NCBI GenBank assembly: GCA_902605035.1
Contig: CACLBB010000005.1
Span: 17,899-81,898 of the forward strand
Direction of reading: 5' to 3'
Source: an uncultured Pelagibacteraceae bacterium
GTDB lineage: Bacteria > Pseudomonadota > Alphaproteobacteria > Pelagibacterales > Pelagibacteraceae
DNA: 64,000 nucleotides
Positions 27,552 through 37,697 of the stretch are shown in pieces. A model generated the notes under the pieces. That model worked only from the letters and a program-made list of their open reading frames with translations. It made no database searches and had not been told where the DNA came from. Each line of letters starts with the position of its first letter. Within the stretch, counting starts at the first letter, position 1. Both the position numbers and the translations under genes were made by a program.

Positions 27552-29723
27552 ATGCAAAATACTTATCAAGAAAAAACAGCTAATTTAGAGGTTAATAACT
27601 CCAGCAAAAAAAACAAGCTTGAGGGAGGTATAAAATTTAAAATCAAAAGTAATTTTCAACCTAGTGGCGACCAACCTGAGGCTATTAAGAAATTACTTAA
27701 AAATCTTAAAGGCGAGAAACACGAGCAAGTTCTGTTAGGGGTAACTGGGTCAGGAAAAACTTTTACAATGGCGAAAGTAATAGAGAAATCCAATCGACCT
27801 GCTTTGATTTTAGCTCCAAACAAAACTTTAGCTGCGCAGCTCTATGGTGAGTTTAAAAGTTTTTTTCCTGATAACGCAGTAGAATATTTTGTTTCCTATT
27901 ATGACTATTACACACCAGAAGCTTATGTGCCTAGATCAGATACCTATATTGAAAAAGAAGCTTCAATAAATGAACAGATAGATAGAATGAGACATTCCGC
28001 TACTAGATCATTATTAGAGAGAGATGACGTTATAATAGTAGCGAGTGTTTCTTGTATTTATGGTCTAGGTTCAGTAGAGGCGTATTCTAAAATGACAATC
28101 ACCCTTAAAAAAAACTACGATTATGATAGAGATGAATTAATAAGAGCTTTTATAAATTTACAATATAAAAGAAATGATCAAAATTTTTTTAGAGGTACTT
28201 TTAGAGTTAGAGGTGAAAATTTAGAGTTGTTTCCTTCTCATCTAGAAGATAGAGCGTGGAGAATAAGTTTCAACTTTAATAAGCTAGAAAGAATTGAGGA
28301 ATTTGATCCATTAACTGGAAACAAAACTAATGAATATTCGATTATTAAAATTTATGCTAATAGTCACTATATTACGCCTAGGCCTACAATTGACCAAGCA
28401 ATTAAACAAATTAAATCTGAATTAGCAGAGACATTAAAAAAACATCGAGCTGATAATAAGTTGTTAGAAGAGCAAAGATTGAGAGAAAGAACTAAATTTG
28501 ATTTAGAGATGATAGAAGCAACAGGTACATGCGCTGGTATTGAAAATTATTCTCGATTTTTATCAGGAAGAAAACCTGGCGAACCTCCTCCCACATTGTT
28601 TGAATATTTTCCTGATAATGCAATTATTTTTGTAGATGAAAGTCACGTCACTGTTCCTCAACTAAATGGTATGTATAAAGGTGACCATACTAGAAAAAAA
28701 ACGTTAGCAGAATATGGATTTCGTCTTCCATCTTGTATGGATAATAGACCGCTAAAATTTGAAGAATGGGATTTAATGAGAACTCAAACAGTTTTTGTTT
28801 CTGCTACACCAGGTCCGTGGGAATTAAAACAAACAAAAAATGAATATATTGATCAAATCATAAGACCAACAGGTTTAATAGATCCTCCTGTAGAAATAAG
28901 ACCCGCAAAAACTCAGGTAGACGATTTGATGAATGAAGCTTTAGAAGTTGTAAAAAGAGGATATAGAGTATTAGCGACAACTCTTACCAAAAAGATGGCT
29001 GAAGATTTAACCGAGTATCTTCATGAAAATGGATTAAAAGTAAGATACATGCACTCTGATATTGATACCTTAGAGAGAATTGAAATTATTAGAGACTTAA
29101 GAATGGGAGTGTTTGATATTTTAGTTGGAATCAACTTGTTAAGAGAAGGTTTGGATATTCCAGAGTGTGCTTTAGTAGCAATATTAGACGCTGATAAGGA
29201 AGGCTTTTTGAGATCCGAAACTTCTTTAATCCAAACTATAGGTAGAGCAGCAAGAAACGTAGATGGAAAAGTAATCCTTTATGCAGACAAAACAACAAAA
29301 AGTATTAAAAGTGCAATTAAAGAAACAGATAGGAGAAGAAACAAACAATTACAATATAATAAAAAAAATAAGATTACTGCTGAAACAATTAAAAAAGATA
29401 TTAATGATATACTGGAGTCTGTTTATGAAAAAGATTACATAAAAATTTCTGAAGGTGCAAATGTTGGTGGAAATTTAAAGAAACATTTAAAAGCGCTTAA
29501 CAGGAAAATGAAAGAAGCAGCGTCAAACCTTGAGTTTGAAGAAGCTGCAAAAATCAGAGATGAAATGAGAAAGTTAGAGGCCAGCGAGTTAGAGATAACA
29601 TTAAATCCTAAAATAAGTCAGTACAAATTAAAAAATAAAGTGTACCCTAAAGGCAGATCAACTATGGGGATGCCAGGAACAAAGCCAAGAAAATCAATTA
29701 AAAAATGGAAACCAAAAAAATAA
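27552..29723 (+). CDS. uvrB: Excinuclease ABC subunit B
   Basis: UvrB is the DNA damage-verification helicase of nucleotide excision repair. The 723-residue protein shows the Walker A loop [16 protein letters not shown], the beta-hairpin region [12 protein letters not shown], helicase motifs [11 protein letters not shown] and [11 protein letters not shown], and motif [11 protein letters not shown]. The C-terminal UVR motif (about 655-690, [13 protein letters not shown]) binds UvrC. The first 30 residues are not part of the family core, so an internal start remains possible. It overlaps the following SDR gene by 19 bp, and uvrC lies two genes downstream. Confidence 0.97.
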   Translation: MQNTYQEKTANLEVNNSSKKNKLEGGIKFKIKSNFQPSGDQPEAIKKLLKNLKGEKHEQVLLGVTGSGKTFTMAKVIEKSNRPALILAPNKTLAAQLYGEFKSFFPDNAVEYFVSYYDYYTPEAYVPRSDTYIEKEASINEQIDRMRHSATRSLLERDDVIIVASVSCIYGLGSVEAYSKMTITLKKNYDYDRDELIRAFINLQYKRNDQNFFRGTFRVRGENLELFPSHLEDRAWRISFNFNKLERIEEFDPLTGNKTNEYSIIKIYANSHYITPRPTIDQAIKQIKSELAETLKKHRADNKLLEEQRLRERTKFDLEMIEATGTCAGIENYSRFLSGRKPGEPPPTLFEYFPDNAIIFVDESHVTVPQLNGMYKGDHTRKKTLAEYGFRLPSCMDNRPLKFEEWDLMRTQTVFVSATPGPWELKQTKNEYIDQIIRPTGLIDPPVEIRPAKTQVDDLMNEALEVVKRGYRVLATTLTKKMAEDLTEYLHENGLKVRYMHSDIDTLERIEIIRDLRMGVFDILVGINLLREGLDIPECALVAILDADKEGFLRSETSLIQTIGRAARNVDGKVILYADKTTKSIKSAIKETDRRRNKQLQYNKKNKITAETIKKDINDILESVYEKDYIKISEGANVGGNLKKHLKALNRKMKEAASNLEFEEAAKIRDEMRKLEASELEITLNPKISQYKLKNKVYPKGRSTMGMPGTKPRKSIKKWKPKK

Positions 29724-30460
29724 TAATTACAGGTGGTGCAAATCGAATAGGAAGATCTATTGCTTTGAAACTAGCAGGCTATGGATCTCGAATAGTGATT
29801 CATTATTTTAAATCTTTTATTGCTGCTAAAAAACTTAAGCTAGAATTAGAAAATTTAGGGTCAAATGTTTATCTTATAAAAGCAGACTTAAATAACTTAA
29901 AACAAACTCAAAAAATAATTTCAATTGCAAATAAAAAAATGAAGGGTTTAAATTGCTTGATTAACAATGCATCGGTATTCGAAAATGATAATTTAATAAA
30001 TTTTTCTGAGAAAAGTTTTTTAAAACACTTGAATATAAATCTAAAAGCTCCGTCGATTTTAATTCAAAACTTCGCGAAAGTTTATAAAGGCAATAATGGA
30101 AACATTGTAAATATTATTGATCAAAGAGTTGAAAAACTAACCCCTTACTTTTTTTCTTATACTTTGAGTAAATCAAATCTTGTTACATTAACAAAAATCT
30201 CTGCGATGAAACTTGCTCCCAATGTTAGAGTAAATGGTGTTTCACCTGGTCCAACATTAAAAAATAAACGCCAGTCTGAAAGTCATTTTAAAAAGCAATG
30301 GAAATCAACTATTTTAGGAAAAAAAGTAGAAACTAAAAATGTCAGCTCTGCGGTAAAGTTTTTAATTAATAATGATAATATTACAGGAGAAATAATTAAT
30401 GTTGATAGTGGTCAACGGTTAGCATGGAAAACCCCAGATATAATTAATATAAAAGAATGA
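29705..30460 (+). CDS. Short-chain dehydrogenase/reductase, pteridine-reductase (FolM)-like
   Basis: The 251-residue protein is a classical SDR with the cofactor motif [12 protein letters not shown] and the NNAS block near residue 87. The active-site YTLSK (YxxxK) lies near residue 153, followed by [11 protein letters not shown]. The TGxxxRIG form of the nucleotide loop and the neighbouring folB resemble FolM-type dihydromonapterin/dihydrofolate reductases and pteridine reductases. A role in pterin or folate reduction is therefore likely but inferred. It overlaps uvrB by 19 bp and folB by 4 bp. Confidence 0.8.
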   Translation: METKKIIITGGANRIGRSIALKLAGYGSRIVIHYFKSFIAAKKLKLELENLGSNVYLIKADLNNLKQTQKIISIANKKMKGLNCLINNASVFENDNLINFSEKSFLKHLNINLKAPSILIQNFAKVYKGNNGNIVNIIDQRVEKLTPYFFSYTLSKSNLVTLTKISAMKLAPNVRVNGVSPGPTLKNKRQSESHFKKQWKSTILGKKVETKNVSSAVKFLINNDNITGEIINVDSGQRLAWKTPDIINIKE

Positions 30461-30843
30461 AAATACTTAAATTTAAAAATAAACAAAAATTCAAATATAA
30501 CAAAAAAATACTAATTAAAGATTTGATTTTATTTATATCCGTTGGCATTCATCAGTTTGAAAAATTAAAAAAACAAAGAGTAAATTTCAATTTAGAGATA
30601 ACAACAGACCCAAACATTAAACCTGAAATAAAAACTATAGTTAATTATGAAAATATTATTAATGATATAAAAGAATTGACCGAAAAGAAACATTTTGAAT
30701 TGCTAGAAAATCTATCAGAGTCGATATTTGATGAAATTTTTAAAAATAAAAAAATAAAAAAAATAAAACTTAAAATTGAAAAATTGGATATTATGAAAGA
30801 AACAAAATCCGTAGGTATAGAGGTTATCAAAACAAAAATATAA
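30457..30843 (+). CDS. folB: Dihydroneopterin aldolase
   Basis: FolB converts dihydroneopterin to 6-hydroxymethyl-dihydropterin in folate synthesis. The 128-residue protein has the family's [20 protein letters not shown] block near residue 38, with the conserved Gly and Glu/Gln region. [15 protein letters not shown] then corresponds to the DTVDY segment, and [12 protein letters not shown] carries the LxExLAE-type conserved Glu. The C-terminal VGIEV strand completes the T-fold. Divergence is high, as is usual for these AT-rich genomes. The stop overlaps the uvrC start as TAATG. Confidence 0.85.
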   Translation: MKILKFKNKQKFKYNKKILIKDLILFISVGIHQFEKLKKQRVNFNLEITTDPNIKPEIKTIVNYENIINDIKELTEKKHFELLENLSESIFDEIFKNKKIKKIKLKIEKLDIMKETKSVGIEVIKTKI

Positions 30844-32678
30844 TGGACAGCTTAGAACAAGGAAAAAAAATAATTAAAGATAAGATACCTTTAATCGATA
30901 AAAATCCTGGTGTGTATAAAATGATAAGCGCTTCTGGGGAAATTCTTTATATTGGAAAGGCTAAAAATATACCTAATAGGCTAAAAAGTTATGTTACTGA
31001 GTCTAATCTTCCAATACGAACAGAGAGAATGTTGTCTCTAACACATAATCTTGAAACCACTACGACTAGTAATGAGAGTGAAGCATTACTTTTAGAAGCA
31101 AATTTAATTAAGAAGTACAAACCAAGATATAATATTCTTTTAAGAGATGATAAGTCTTTTCCATACATTTATATTGGTAACAAAGATCAGTGGCCCCAAT
31201 TAACGAAGCTCAGAGGAAAAAAATCTAAATCTGGTTACTACTTTGGACCATTTGCCTCTATTGGATCAGCAAATTGGACTATTAAAATATTGCAAAAAAT
31301 TTTTCAATTAAGAGTTTGTGACGATACTGTTTTCAAAAACAGAGTGAGGCCTTGTATACTTTATCAAATTAAAAGATGTTCCGGCCCTTGCGTTGGACAT
31401 ATCACTGAGAAAGATTACATTTCAACAGTTAATGATGCTATTGATTTCATTTCAGGTAAATCAAGAAGAATTCAAAAAAATTTATCTAGAGAAATGGAGC
31501 TGGCTAGTAAAAAAATGGACTATGAAAAAGCTGCAGTTGCAAGAGATAGAATCAAAGCTTTAACACAAATACAGACTTCTCAGAAAATAAATCAAACTAA
31601 TTTAAATGAAGCAGATGTGATCAGTATTTTTAAAGAAACAGGTAAAACATGTATTCAAGTATTTTTTTTTAGATCTAAGCAAAACTGGGGTAATCAGGCC
31701 TTTTATCCCAAGCATGATCCAGATGATACTGTAAATGACATTCTTTCTTCTTTCATGTCGCAATTTTATGAAAATAAAACCGTGCCAAGTCTGATAATTA
31801 CAAATTTTGAAGTAAGCGAAAGATTGCTTTTAGAAAAAACATTTTCAAATAAGGAAAATAAACAAATTATAGTAAAAAAAGCCAAATTAAAAAATGAAGT
31901 TTCTATTTCAAAACTTGCGGAAAAAAATGCAAAACAAGCTCTCACTCAAAAACTTATTCAGTCTGACACAAACAATAATTTAATTGATAGCTTAACCGCA
32001 AAATTTAAACTTAACGTTAATATTGATCTAATCGAAGTTTACGATAACAGCCATATCCAAGGTGCGGATGCAATAGGAGCTCTTATTTGTTTTGGAAATG
32101 AGGGATTCATAAAAAAAAGATATAGAAAATTTAATATTAAAGATGATAAAATTAAGGGAGATGATTATGGAATGATGAAAGAGGTTTTGTTTAGAAGATT
32201 TTCTAAAGCTATCAAAGAAAAATCTGGATCACTTTCTTTACCTGATCTAATAATTATTGATGGTGGTAAAGGACAATACTCTGTTTCTAAAGAAATTTTA
32301 AATGAGCTTGGATTACATGACTTGCCTATTTTAGCCGTCGCAAAAGGAAAAAAAAGAAACGCAGGGGAGGAAAAAGTTTATCACAAAAATAAAGAATTTA
32401 CTTTTAGTAAAAATGACCCCTTGCTATTTTTAATTCAAAGATTAAGAGATGAGGCACACAGATTTGCTATAAGCACACATAGAGCGAAAAGAAAGAAAAA
32501 CTTAAAAAAATCGTTATTAGATCAAATACAAGGAATAGGTCGCCAAAGGAAAAGAGCATTGCTAAATCATTTTGGGTCTGCAAGAGCAGTAGAATCTGCT
32601 AGCTTAGATGATCTGAAATCTGTTGAGGGAATTGAAGACAATATCGCTAATAAAATATATAATTATTTCCACGAATAA
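30843..32678 (+). CDS. uvrC: Excinuclease ABC subunit C
   Basis: UvrC makes both incisions around a DNA lesion marked by UvrB. The 611-residue protein has the N-terminal GIY-YIG nuclease (NPGVYKMIS...[17 protein letters not shown]). A Cys-containing segment ([13 protein letters not shown]) precedes the UVR motif ([16 protein letters not shown], about 215-235). The RNase H-like C-terminal nuclease begins at [18 protein letters not shown] and includes LIIDGGKGQ, and tandem helix-hairpin-helix motifs close the protein. The gene is translationally coupled to folB and followed by pgsA after 5 bp. Confidence 0.97.
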   Translation: MDSLEQGKKIIKDKIPLIDKNPGVYKMISASGEILYIGKAKNIPNRLKSYVTESNLPIRTERMLSLTHNLETTTTSNESEALLLEANLIKKYKPRYNILLRDDKSFPYIYIGNKDQWPQLTKLRGKKSKSGYYFGPFASIGSANWTIKILQKIFQLRVCDDTVFKNRVRPCILYQIKRCSGPCVGHITEKDYISTVNDAIDFISGKSRRIQKNLSREMELASKKMDYEKAAVARDRIKALTQIQTSQKINQTNLNEADVISIFKETGKTCIQVFFFRSKQNWGNQAFYPKHDPDDTVNDILSSFMSQFYENKTVPSLIITNFEVSERLLLEKTFSNKENKQIIVKKAKLKNEVSISKLAEKNAKQALTQKLIQSDTNNNLIDSLTAKFKLNVNIDLIEVYDNSHIQGADAIGALICFGNEGFIKKRYRKFNIKDDKIKGDDYGMMKEVLFRRFSKAIKEKSGSLSLPDLIIIDGGKGQYSVSKEILNELGLHDLPILAVAKGKKRNAGEEKVYHKNKEFTFSKNDPLLFLIQRLRDEAHRFAISTHRAKRKKNLKKSLLDQIQGIGRQRKRALLNHFGSARAVESASLDDLKSVEGIEDNIANKIYNYFHE

Positions 32679-32683
32679 ATTTT

Positions 32684-33268
32684 ATGTTTTTAAAAATTCC
32701 AAATATTTTAACCATTGGGCGAATAATCATAGTTCCTATTTTTGTCTTAAGTTTTTTTATCCCAGGTTTTTTTGGTGATTTAATACCTTTTTTTTTATTT
32801 GTTTTAGCTAGTTTTACAGATTTTTTAGATGGTCTTTTGGCAAGATTATTTAAAGAGGAGTCGAAATTAGGAGAACTATTAGATCCTATAGCAGATAAAA
32901 TTCTAGTGGCAGCTGCGCTAATTTTATTAGTGATGAATGGCACTATTAAAAACTATGAAGTGATTGCTGCAATAATTATTTTAACTAGAGAAATTTTAAT
33001 CTCAGGTTTAAGAGAATTTTTAGCAGCAGGAAGAGTAAAAATGCCAGTTACGAGTTTATCTAAACTAAAAACATTTATACAAATGCTGTCTATTGCAATT
33101 TTACTCACTGGAGAAAGCGGAAACAAAATAATAAATTTTCAAGATTATAATGCTCAAACTATTGGCATTATTCTTCTTTGGTTTTCTTCATTTCTAACAT
33201 TATATACTGGTTACGATTATATGAGAAAAGGAATAGATCATGCAATTAGTGAAGATAAAAAAGATTAA
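32684..33268 (+). CDS. pgsA: CDP-diacylglycerol-glycerol-3-phosphate 3-phosphatidyltransferase
   Basis: PgsA makes phosphatidylglycerol phosphate, the first committed step to phosphatidylglycerol, at the inner membrane. The 194-residue protein has about five to six hydrophobic segments and the CDP-alcohol phosphotransferase signature DG-x2-AR-x8-G-x3-D-x3-D, seen as DGLLARLFKEESKLGELLDPIAD near residue 46-68. The start MFLKIPNILTIGRI is typical. The uvrC-pgsA order is shared with many proteobacteria. Its stop codon overlaps the convergent ilvE stop by 4 bp (TTAA). Confidence 0.94.
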   Translation: MFLKIPNILTIGRIIIVPIFVLSFFIPGFFGDLIPFFLFVLASFTDFLDGLLARLFKEESKLGELLDPIADKILVAAALILLVMNGTIKNYEVIAAIIILTREILISGLREFLAAGRVKMPVTSLSKLKTFIQMLSIAILLTGESGNKIINFQDYNAQTIGIILLWFSSFLTLYTGYDYMRKGIDHAISEDKKD

Positions 33269-34152
33269 GCTGCCGATTTTTTTCTAACTAAGTTTTGGTA
33301 AGCATTTGATAATACAGATATCGTATTACACACTTTAAAGCTATATTCATTTATTTGAGAAACTGGAGTAACCTCTGCTGCAGTTCCAGTTAAAAAACAT
33401 CCCTCAAAAGTTTTCATTTCCTCAGGCTTAATTTTTCTTTCAACTACCTTAATGCCTTTAGCATTAGCAATTTTGATAACTTCTCTTCTTGTAATTCCAT
33501 CTAAGAACGAGTCAGGTACAGGAGTATGTAGTTCTCCAGATTTATCTTTAAAGAAAACGTTTGCGCCTGTTGCTTCTGCAATATTCCCTTCATGATCTAG
33601 CATTAGAGAGTCAGTGAAACCTTGGGCCTCGGCCTCGTGCTTTGACAAAGTGCAGATCATATATAAACCAGCAGCTTTTGTATCCCAAGGAATTGAATTT
33701 GGATTGGGTCTTCTCCAAGATGAAATATTTAATTTAATTCCTTTTAATTTTAATTTTGGATCAAAATACGATCCCCATTCCCATGTAGCGATAGCAACGT
33801 GAATTTTATTTTTTTGTGCTGAAATAGCCATCATCTCACTTCCTCTCCAGATTACAGGCCTTACATATCCATTTTTTACTTTTTGTATGTTTATTATGCT
33901 TTTACTTGCATCATTTATTTCTTTTTGCGAATAAGGAACTTTGATACCCATTCTTTTAGCAGAATAAAATAATCTTTCTGTATGTTCCTCTAGTCTAAAA
34001 ATTTCACCATCATAAACTCTTTCGCCTTCAAATACACAGCTCGCATAATGCAGTCCATGATTCAAAATGTGTATATTTGCACTGCCCCATTCAACAGTAT
34101 TCCCGTTAAACCAAATTTTTCCAGCTCTTTTATCGTATGGTATGCTTTCCAT
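33265..34152 (-). CDS. ilvE: Branched-chain amino-acid aminotransferase
   Basis: IlvE performs the last transamination in leucine, isoleucine and valine synthesis. The 295-residue protein is a fold-type IV PLP enzyme with ILNHGLHYASCVFEGERVY near residue 28 and the PLP lysine in WDTKAAGLYMI near residue 157. The conserved MLDHEGNIAEATGANVFF and FLTGTAAEVTPVSQI follow. Length is normal. It diverges from the marR gene over a 77-bp spacer containing an inverted repeat. Confidence 0.95.
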   Translation of the reverse strand: MESIPYDKRAGKIWFNGNTVEWGSANIHILNHGLHYASCVFEGERVYDGEIFRLEEHTERLFYSAKRMGIKVPYSQKEINDASKSIINIQKVKNGYVRPVIWRGSEMMAISAQKNKIHVAIATWEWGSYFDPKLKLKGIKLNISSWRRPNPNSIPWDTKAAGLYMICTLSKHEAEAQGFTDSLMLDHEGNIAEATGANVFFKDKSGELHTPVPDSFLDGITRREVIKIANAKGIKVVERKIKPEEMKTFEGCFLTGTAAEVTPVSQINEYSFKVCNTISVLSNAYQNLVRKKSAA

Positions 34153-34176
34153 TAAGAAGTAAATATATAGATTTTT

Positions 34177-34205
34177 TTAATACAAAAAAGTATATTTCTT
34201 ATAAG
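34177..34205 (+). promoter_or_regulatory. Predicted promoter of the marR/two-component operon
   Basis: TTAATA (34177-34182) and TATAAG (34200-34205) are 17 bp apart, with 4/6 and 5/6 consensus matches. The -10 element lies inside an inverted repeat, compatible with repression. Confidence 0.45.
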
Positions 34206-34219
34206 GATAAGTCAATATA
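34191..34219. promoter_or_regulatory. Inverted repeat upstream of marR, candidate operator
   Basis: CTTAT (34198-34202) and ATAAG (34207-34211) form an inverted repeat around AAGG. The outer arms TATATT (34191-34196) and AATATA (34214-34219) are also complementary, with a one-base asymmetry between the two flanks. MarR proteins bind such palindromes, often over their own promoter. The binding protein is inferred from position. Confidence 0.45.
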
Positions 34220-34229
34220 ACTTACCATT

Positions 34230-34670
34230 ATGAAAGATTTACTTTATCTAAAAGATGAACAAATTAAAGATTTTATTCAACTTTTATTCTATGCATACCG
34301 AGAAACTTTTTCTGATCCAAAAAAAGTACTGTCAAAAAAGTTTTTTGGGCCTGCTCATTTAAGATCTTTAAATTTAATTGAAAGACATCCGGGAATAAGT
34401 TTAGGGGAATTAATGTTTAAATTAAAGGTTACTAAACAAAGTTTGAATAGAGTTCTAAGAGATTTAATTAAATCTAAAATGATTAAACAAGTTAAAGATG
34501 AAAACGATACGAGAAAGAAAAACTTATTTTTAAATAAAGAGGGTAAGATTTTCTTTGATGCCGTTTACAACTCACAGAAAAAAAGAATTTTTAATGCATT
34601 AAAAAATTCTAATTCTGACTCTGTGATAAAATTTAAGGAAGTTCTTAAAAAAATTGTTGATGGAAAATAG
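34230..34670 (+). CDS. MarR-family transcriptional regulator
   Basis: The 146-residue protein has the winged helix-turn-helix of the MarR family: LRSLNLIERHPGISLGELMFKLKVTKQSLNRVLRDL (about 43-80) is the recognition unit and DTRKKNLFLNKEG (about 92-104) the wing. MarR dimers usually repress genes in response to small ligands. The gene overlaps the following response regulator by 11 bp, so it probably belongs to the same signalling operon. No ligand can be predicted. Confidence 0.87.
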   Translation: MKDLLYLKDEQIKDFIQLLFYAYRETFSDPKKVLSKKFFGPAHLRSLNLIERHPGISLGELMFKLKVTKQSLNRVLRDLIKSKMIKQVKDENDTRKKNLFLNKEGKIFFDAVYNSQKKRIFNALKNSNSDSVIKFKEVLKKIVDGK

Positions 34671-35337
34671 TAAAAAACATATTTTGATAGTGGATGATGA
34701 TAATAGAATTAGAGATCTTTTGAAGGAATACCTTAATGATAATAATTATATAGTTTCAACTTCTAAAAATGCTAAAAGCGCTAAAGAAAAAATTAATCAA
34801 TTTAAATTTGATTTAATTGTTTTAGATGTAATGATGCCTGGCCAAGATGGATACGATTTAACTAAAGAAATAAAAAAAAGTCTTAAGACTCCAATAATCC
34901 TACTCACAGCGAAAGGAGAGGTTGAAAACAGAATAAAAGGACTAGAGATAGGTGCAGATGATTACATAAGTAAACCCTTTGAGCCCAAAGAGCTTTTGCT
35001 TCGTATAAAAAATGTTACAAATAAAGAAAATAAAGTTGATCTTAATATAAAACATTTTGTTGGAAATGCTGAAATAGACTTAAACAAAATGAATATAGTG
35101 CTAGATAAAAAAAATAAAAAAATAAATTTATCTGAAAAAAAAGTTTTAATTGAAATGTTAGCAAATCCAGGAAAAACTTATTCTAGAGATGAAATCGGTA
35201 AAATATCTGGTATCAGTCAAGAAAGATCAATTGATGTTATGATAACTCGACTAAGACAAAAAATCGAAAATCATCCTAAAAATCCAAAGTATCTACAAAC
35301 AATAAGGGGGTCTGGCTATGTTCTCTGGATTGAATAA
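34660..35337 (+). CDS. OmpR-family response regulator
   Basis: The receiver domain shows HILIVDDDNRIRDLL at the N-terminus, the phosphoacceptor Asp in LIVLDVMMPGQDG near residue 53 and the conserved Lys in LLTAKGE near 102. The C-terminal winged helix (about 130-225) has the IDVMITRLRQKIENHPKNP signature of OmpR/PhoB proteins. I use the ATG at 34660 rather than an upstream TTG, because MENSKKHILIVDDD is the natural start. It overlaps the sensor kinase gene by 20 bp. In SAR11 genomes, which carry few two-component systems, an OmpR/EnvZ-like pair is one of the retained ones; that correspondence is inferred. Confidence 0.92.
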   Translation: MENSKKHILIVDDDNRIRDLLKEYLNDNNYIVSTSKNAKSAKEKINQFKFDLIVLDVMMPGQDGYDLTKEIKKSLKTPIILLTAKGEVENRIKGLEIGADDYISKPFEPKELLLRIKNVTNKENKVDLNIKHFVGNAEIDLNKMNIVLDKKNKKINLSEKKVLIEMLANPGKTYSRDEIGKISGISQERSIDVMITRLRQKIENHPKNPKYLQTIRGSGYVLWIE

Positions 35338-36637
35338 ATTTTTAAAAATTATATTGCCAAAGAGGCTCTTTTATAGAGCTTTAATAATAGTTGCAGCACC
35401 TACAATAATTTTACAATTGATTATAACTATTGTTTTTTATGATAGTATTTGGATAAAAGCTAATAAAAATATAACTCGTTCATTAATTTCTCAATTAAAG
35501 ACAATTCAAGATGTGTATCAAAATAATAGAGATAATTACGATTTTTTTACAGATAGTTATAAAAATAATTTTAATTTTGAAATTGATATTAATGATAATC
35601 CTTTTCCATTATCTACAGGGGAAAGAAAATTTAGCCCTATGGATAGGTCTTTAAGACGAGAGTTAAAATCAACTTTTGGTAATAACAATTATTGGTTTAA
35701 TACTTCTAAATTCAAAAATGCAGTCGAAATAAAAATAAGATTAGAAAATAAAGAAGTAATAGAGTTTTTAATTCCAAAAGAGATGATTTCCCCTTCATCG
35801 GTAAGACTGTTTGTTTTATGGACGACTTTACCTTCAGTGGTATTAATTTTGATTGCCCTTGTATTTCTTAAAAACCAAACAAGACCATTAGTCAGGCTAG
35901 CAAAAGCAGCAGAAAGATTTGGTAAAGGTGACTATGTAAATAATTTTAGACCTTCGGGCGCCTCAGAAATTAGAAAGGCTGCATATGAATTTGATAGAAT
36001 GGCAAAAAGAATTAATCGTCATCTAAATCAAAGATCAGAAATGTTATCTGGAATAAGTCATGATTTGAGAACTCCTCTTACTAGACTTAAGCTCCAGCTC
36101 GCTATGATTGAGCAAAAAAATATCTCAGAGAATATGTCGAAAGATATCGATGAAATGGAAAATATGTTAAATGATTACCTACAGTTTGCGAAGACACAAT
36201 CTCAAGAAGAAACATCAAAAATTAATTTGCCAAAATTATTTAGTGAAATTAAAGAAGATCTGAAAAATGAAAATTTACATATATTAAATTTAGAAGAGAT
36301 AATTTTAAAAGGAAGGAAATCTGCATTAAAAAGATGTTTTGAAAATGTAATTCAGAATGGTTTGATTTATGGAAAAAAAGTATATGTAAATCTGCAGAAA
36401 GGTTCAAACCGAGTTGCTATTATGTTTGAAGATGATGGACCAGGTATACCAGAAGAACAACATAAAAATGTTTTTAAACCATTTTTTAGGCTAGACAAAA
36501 GTAGAAGCCTTAATAAGTCTGGAGTTGGTTTGGGCTTAGCTATAGTAGAAGATATAATAAATTCACATGGTGGCAATATTCAATTAGGTAAAAGCAAATA
36601 CGACGGTCTGCAAGTTAAGATTTCTTTACCTTTTTAG
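35318..36637 (+). CDS. EnvZ-like sensor histidine kinase
   Basis: The 439-residue kinase has two membrane segments (about residues 18-42 and 162-182) enclosing a periplasmic domain of about 120 residues. A HAMP domain follows (RPLVRLAKAAERFGKGDY). The H box is SGISHDLRTPLTRLK (His near 247). The ATPase domain has the N box (FENVIQNGLIYGKK), G1 FEDDGPGIPEE and G2 SGVGLGLAIVEDI. It should phosphorylate the adjacent response regulator. The membrane layout and HAMP-DHp order match EnvZ, but the stimulus is unknown. The 3' end overlaps the convergent ubiK-like gene by 23 bp. Confidence 0.93.
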   Translation: MFSGLNKFLKIILPKRLFYRALIIVAAPTIILQLIITIVFYDSIWIKANKNITRSLISQLKTIQDVYQNNRDNYDFFTDSYKNNFNFEIDINDNPFPLSTGERKFSPMDRSLRRELKSTFGNNNYWFNTSKFKNAVEIKIRLENKEVIEFLIPKEMISPSSVRLFVLWTTLPSVVLILIALVFLKNQTRPLVRLAKAAERFGKGDYVNNFRPSGASEIRKAAYEFDRMAKRINRHLNQRSEMLSGISHDLRTPLTRLKLQLAMIEQKNISENMSKDIDEMENMLNDYLQFAKTQSQEETSKINLPKLFSEIKEDLKNENLHILNLEEIILKGRKSALKRCFENVIQNGLIYGKKVYVNLQKGSNRVAIMFEDDGPGIPEEQHKNVFKPFFRLDKSRSLNKSGVGLGLAIVEDIINSHGGNIQLGKSKYDGLQVKISLPF

Positions 36638-36860
36638 AATTTTTTTTTTTTAATAATTTTTTTATAGCCAGGTCTTGTTTGTTAATTCTCTTTTTCAATA
36701 TCTCAAACTCTTCTCTTGAAACGAGTTGAAGTTTTCCTACTAACTTATCCCGTCCAAATTTCAAATCCGTAGATATTTCTTTTTTTATATCTTTTGAAGT
36801 TAAAATCCCGTTTTCAATTAAACCGGAGATAGTCTTCAAAAACTTTTCAGAATTACTCAT
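36615..36860 (-). CDS. ubiK: UbiK/BMFP-family ubiquinone biosynthesis accessory protein
   Basis: The 81-residue protein has an N-terminal helix (SGLIENGILTSKDIKKEI) and a C-terminal coiled coil (VSREEFEILKKRINKQDLAIKKLLKK) with the VSREEFEVxxxxxxxLR pattern of the BMFP/YqiC family. UbiK proteins help the aerobic ubiquinone-synthesis complex. The family call rests on the conserved VSREEFE motif, length and architecture. The very lysine-rich tail overlaps the end of the convergent kinase gene, which may explain its composition. Confidence 0.8.
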   Translation of the reverse strand: MSNSEKFLKTISGLIENGILTSKDIKKEISTDLKFGRDKLVGKLQLVSREEFEILKKRINKQDLAIKKLLKKKNSKKVKKS

Positions 36861-36911
36861 AATTTATCTTATTTGATAGAAAAATTAATTTCAAATATGA
36901 TATAAGAACAC

Positions 36912-37697
36912 ATGTACACCCATAATTTAGACCCGGTTTTATTTAGTTTTGGGTTTTTGGATATTAGATGGTATTCACTTGCTTATATATTCGGAATTTT
37001 GATTGGATGGTGGCTAGGTAAGAAAATTATCTCAAAAAAAATAGACGAAATAAATTTTAAATTTGATCTAAGAGAATTTGATGATTTAATTACCTACTTA
37101 ATAATCTCAATAATAATTGGTGGAAGATTTGGTTATGCGCTGTTTTATAATCCTAGCTACTATATTTTAAACCCATTTGAAATTTTCAAAGTATGGGAAG
37201 GAGGTATGTCGTTCCATGGAGCTTTGATTGGTATTATCATTGGAACTTTTTTATTTTCTTCAAAAAAAAAGGTTCCTACATTTTTCTTATTAGATATAAT
37301 TGCTTGCGTTGCGCCTATAGGTATTTTTTTTGGTCGCATAGCAAACTTCATTAACTCTGAGTTAGTAGGAAAAGTAACAAATGTTCCTTGGAGTATTATA
37401 TTTCCTAGTGTTGATAATTTTTATAGACATCCATCTCAATTATATGAAGCGTTATTAGAAGGATTTATTTTATTTATAATTTTAAATTTAATCATGTTTA
37501 AAAAAAAATATAAAATTGGACAATGTTCATATATTTTTTTAATACTATATGGCACGTTTCGAATTATTTCCGAAATTTTCAGAGAGCCTGACTCTCAATT
37601 AGGATATCTTTTCGATACTTTAAGTATGGGATCGTTCTTGAGTATATTAATGGTTTTGTCAGGCTTGATAATTTTTTTTAAAAAGAATGAAAACTAA
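36912..37697 (+). CDS. lgt: Prolipoprotein diacylglyceryl transferase
   Basis: Lgt attaches diacylglycerol to the lipobox cysteine of prolipoproteins at the inner membrane. The 261-residue protein has about seven membrane segments and the conserved blocks IRWYSLAYIFGILIGW, GGRFGYALFYNP, VWEGGMSFHGALIG (essential His region) and GRIANFINSELVGKVT (the Lgt signature), then HPSQLYEALLEG. The diverging ubiK-like gene starts 51 bp away. The downstream midA start overlaps its end by 11 bp. Confidence 0.96.
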   Translation: MYTHNLDPVLFSFGFLDIRWYSLAYIFGILIGWWLGKKIISKKIDEINFKFDLREFDDLITYLIISIIIGGRFGYALFYNPSYYILNPFEIFKVWEGGMSFHGALIGIIIGTFLFSSKKKVPTFFLLDIIACVAPIGIFFGRIANFINSELVGKVTNVPWSIIFPSVDNFYRHPSQLYEALLEGFILFIILNLIMFKKKYKIGQCSYIFLILYGTFRIISEIFREPDSQLGYLFDTLSMGSFLSILMVLSGLIIFFKKNEN

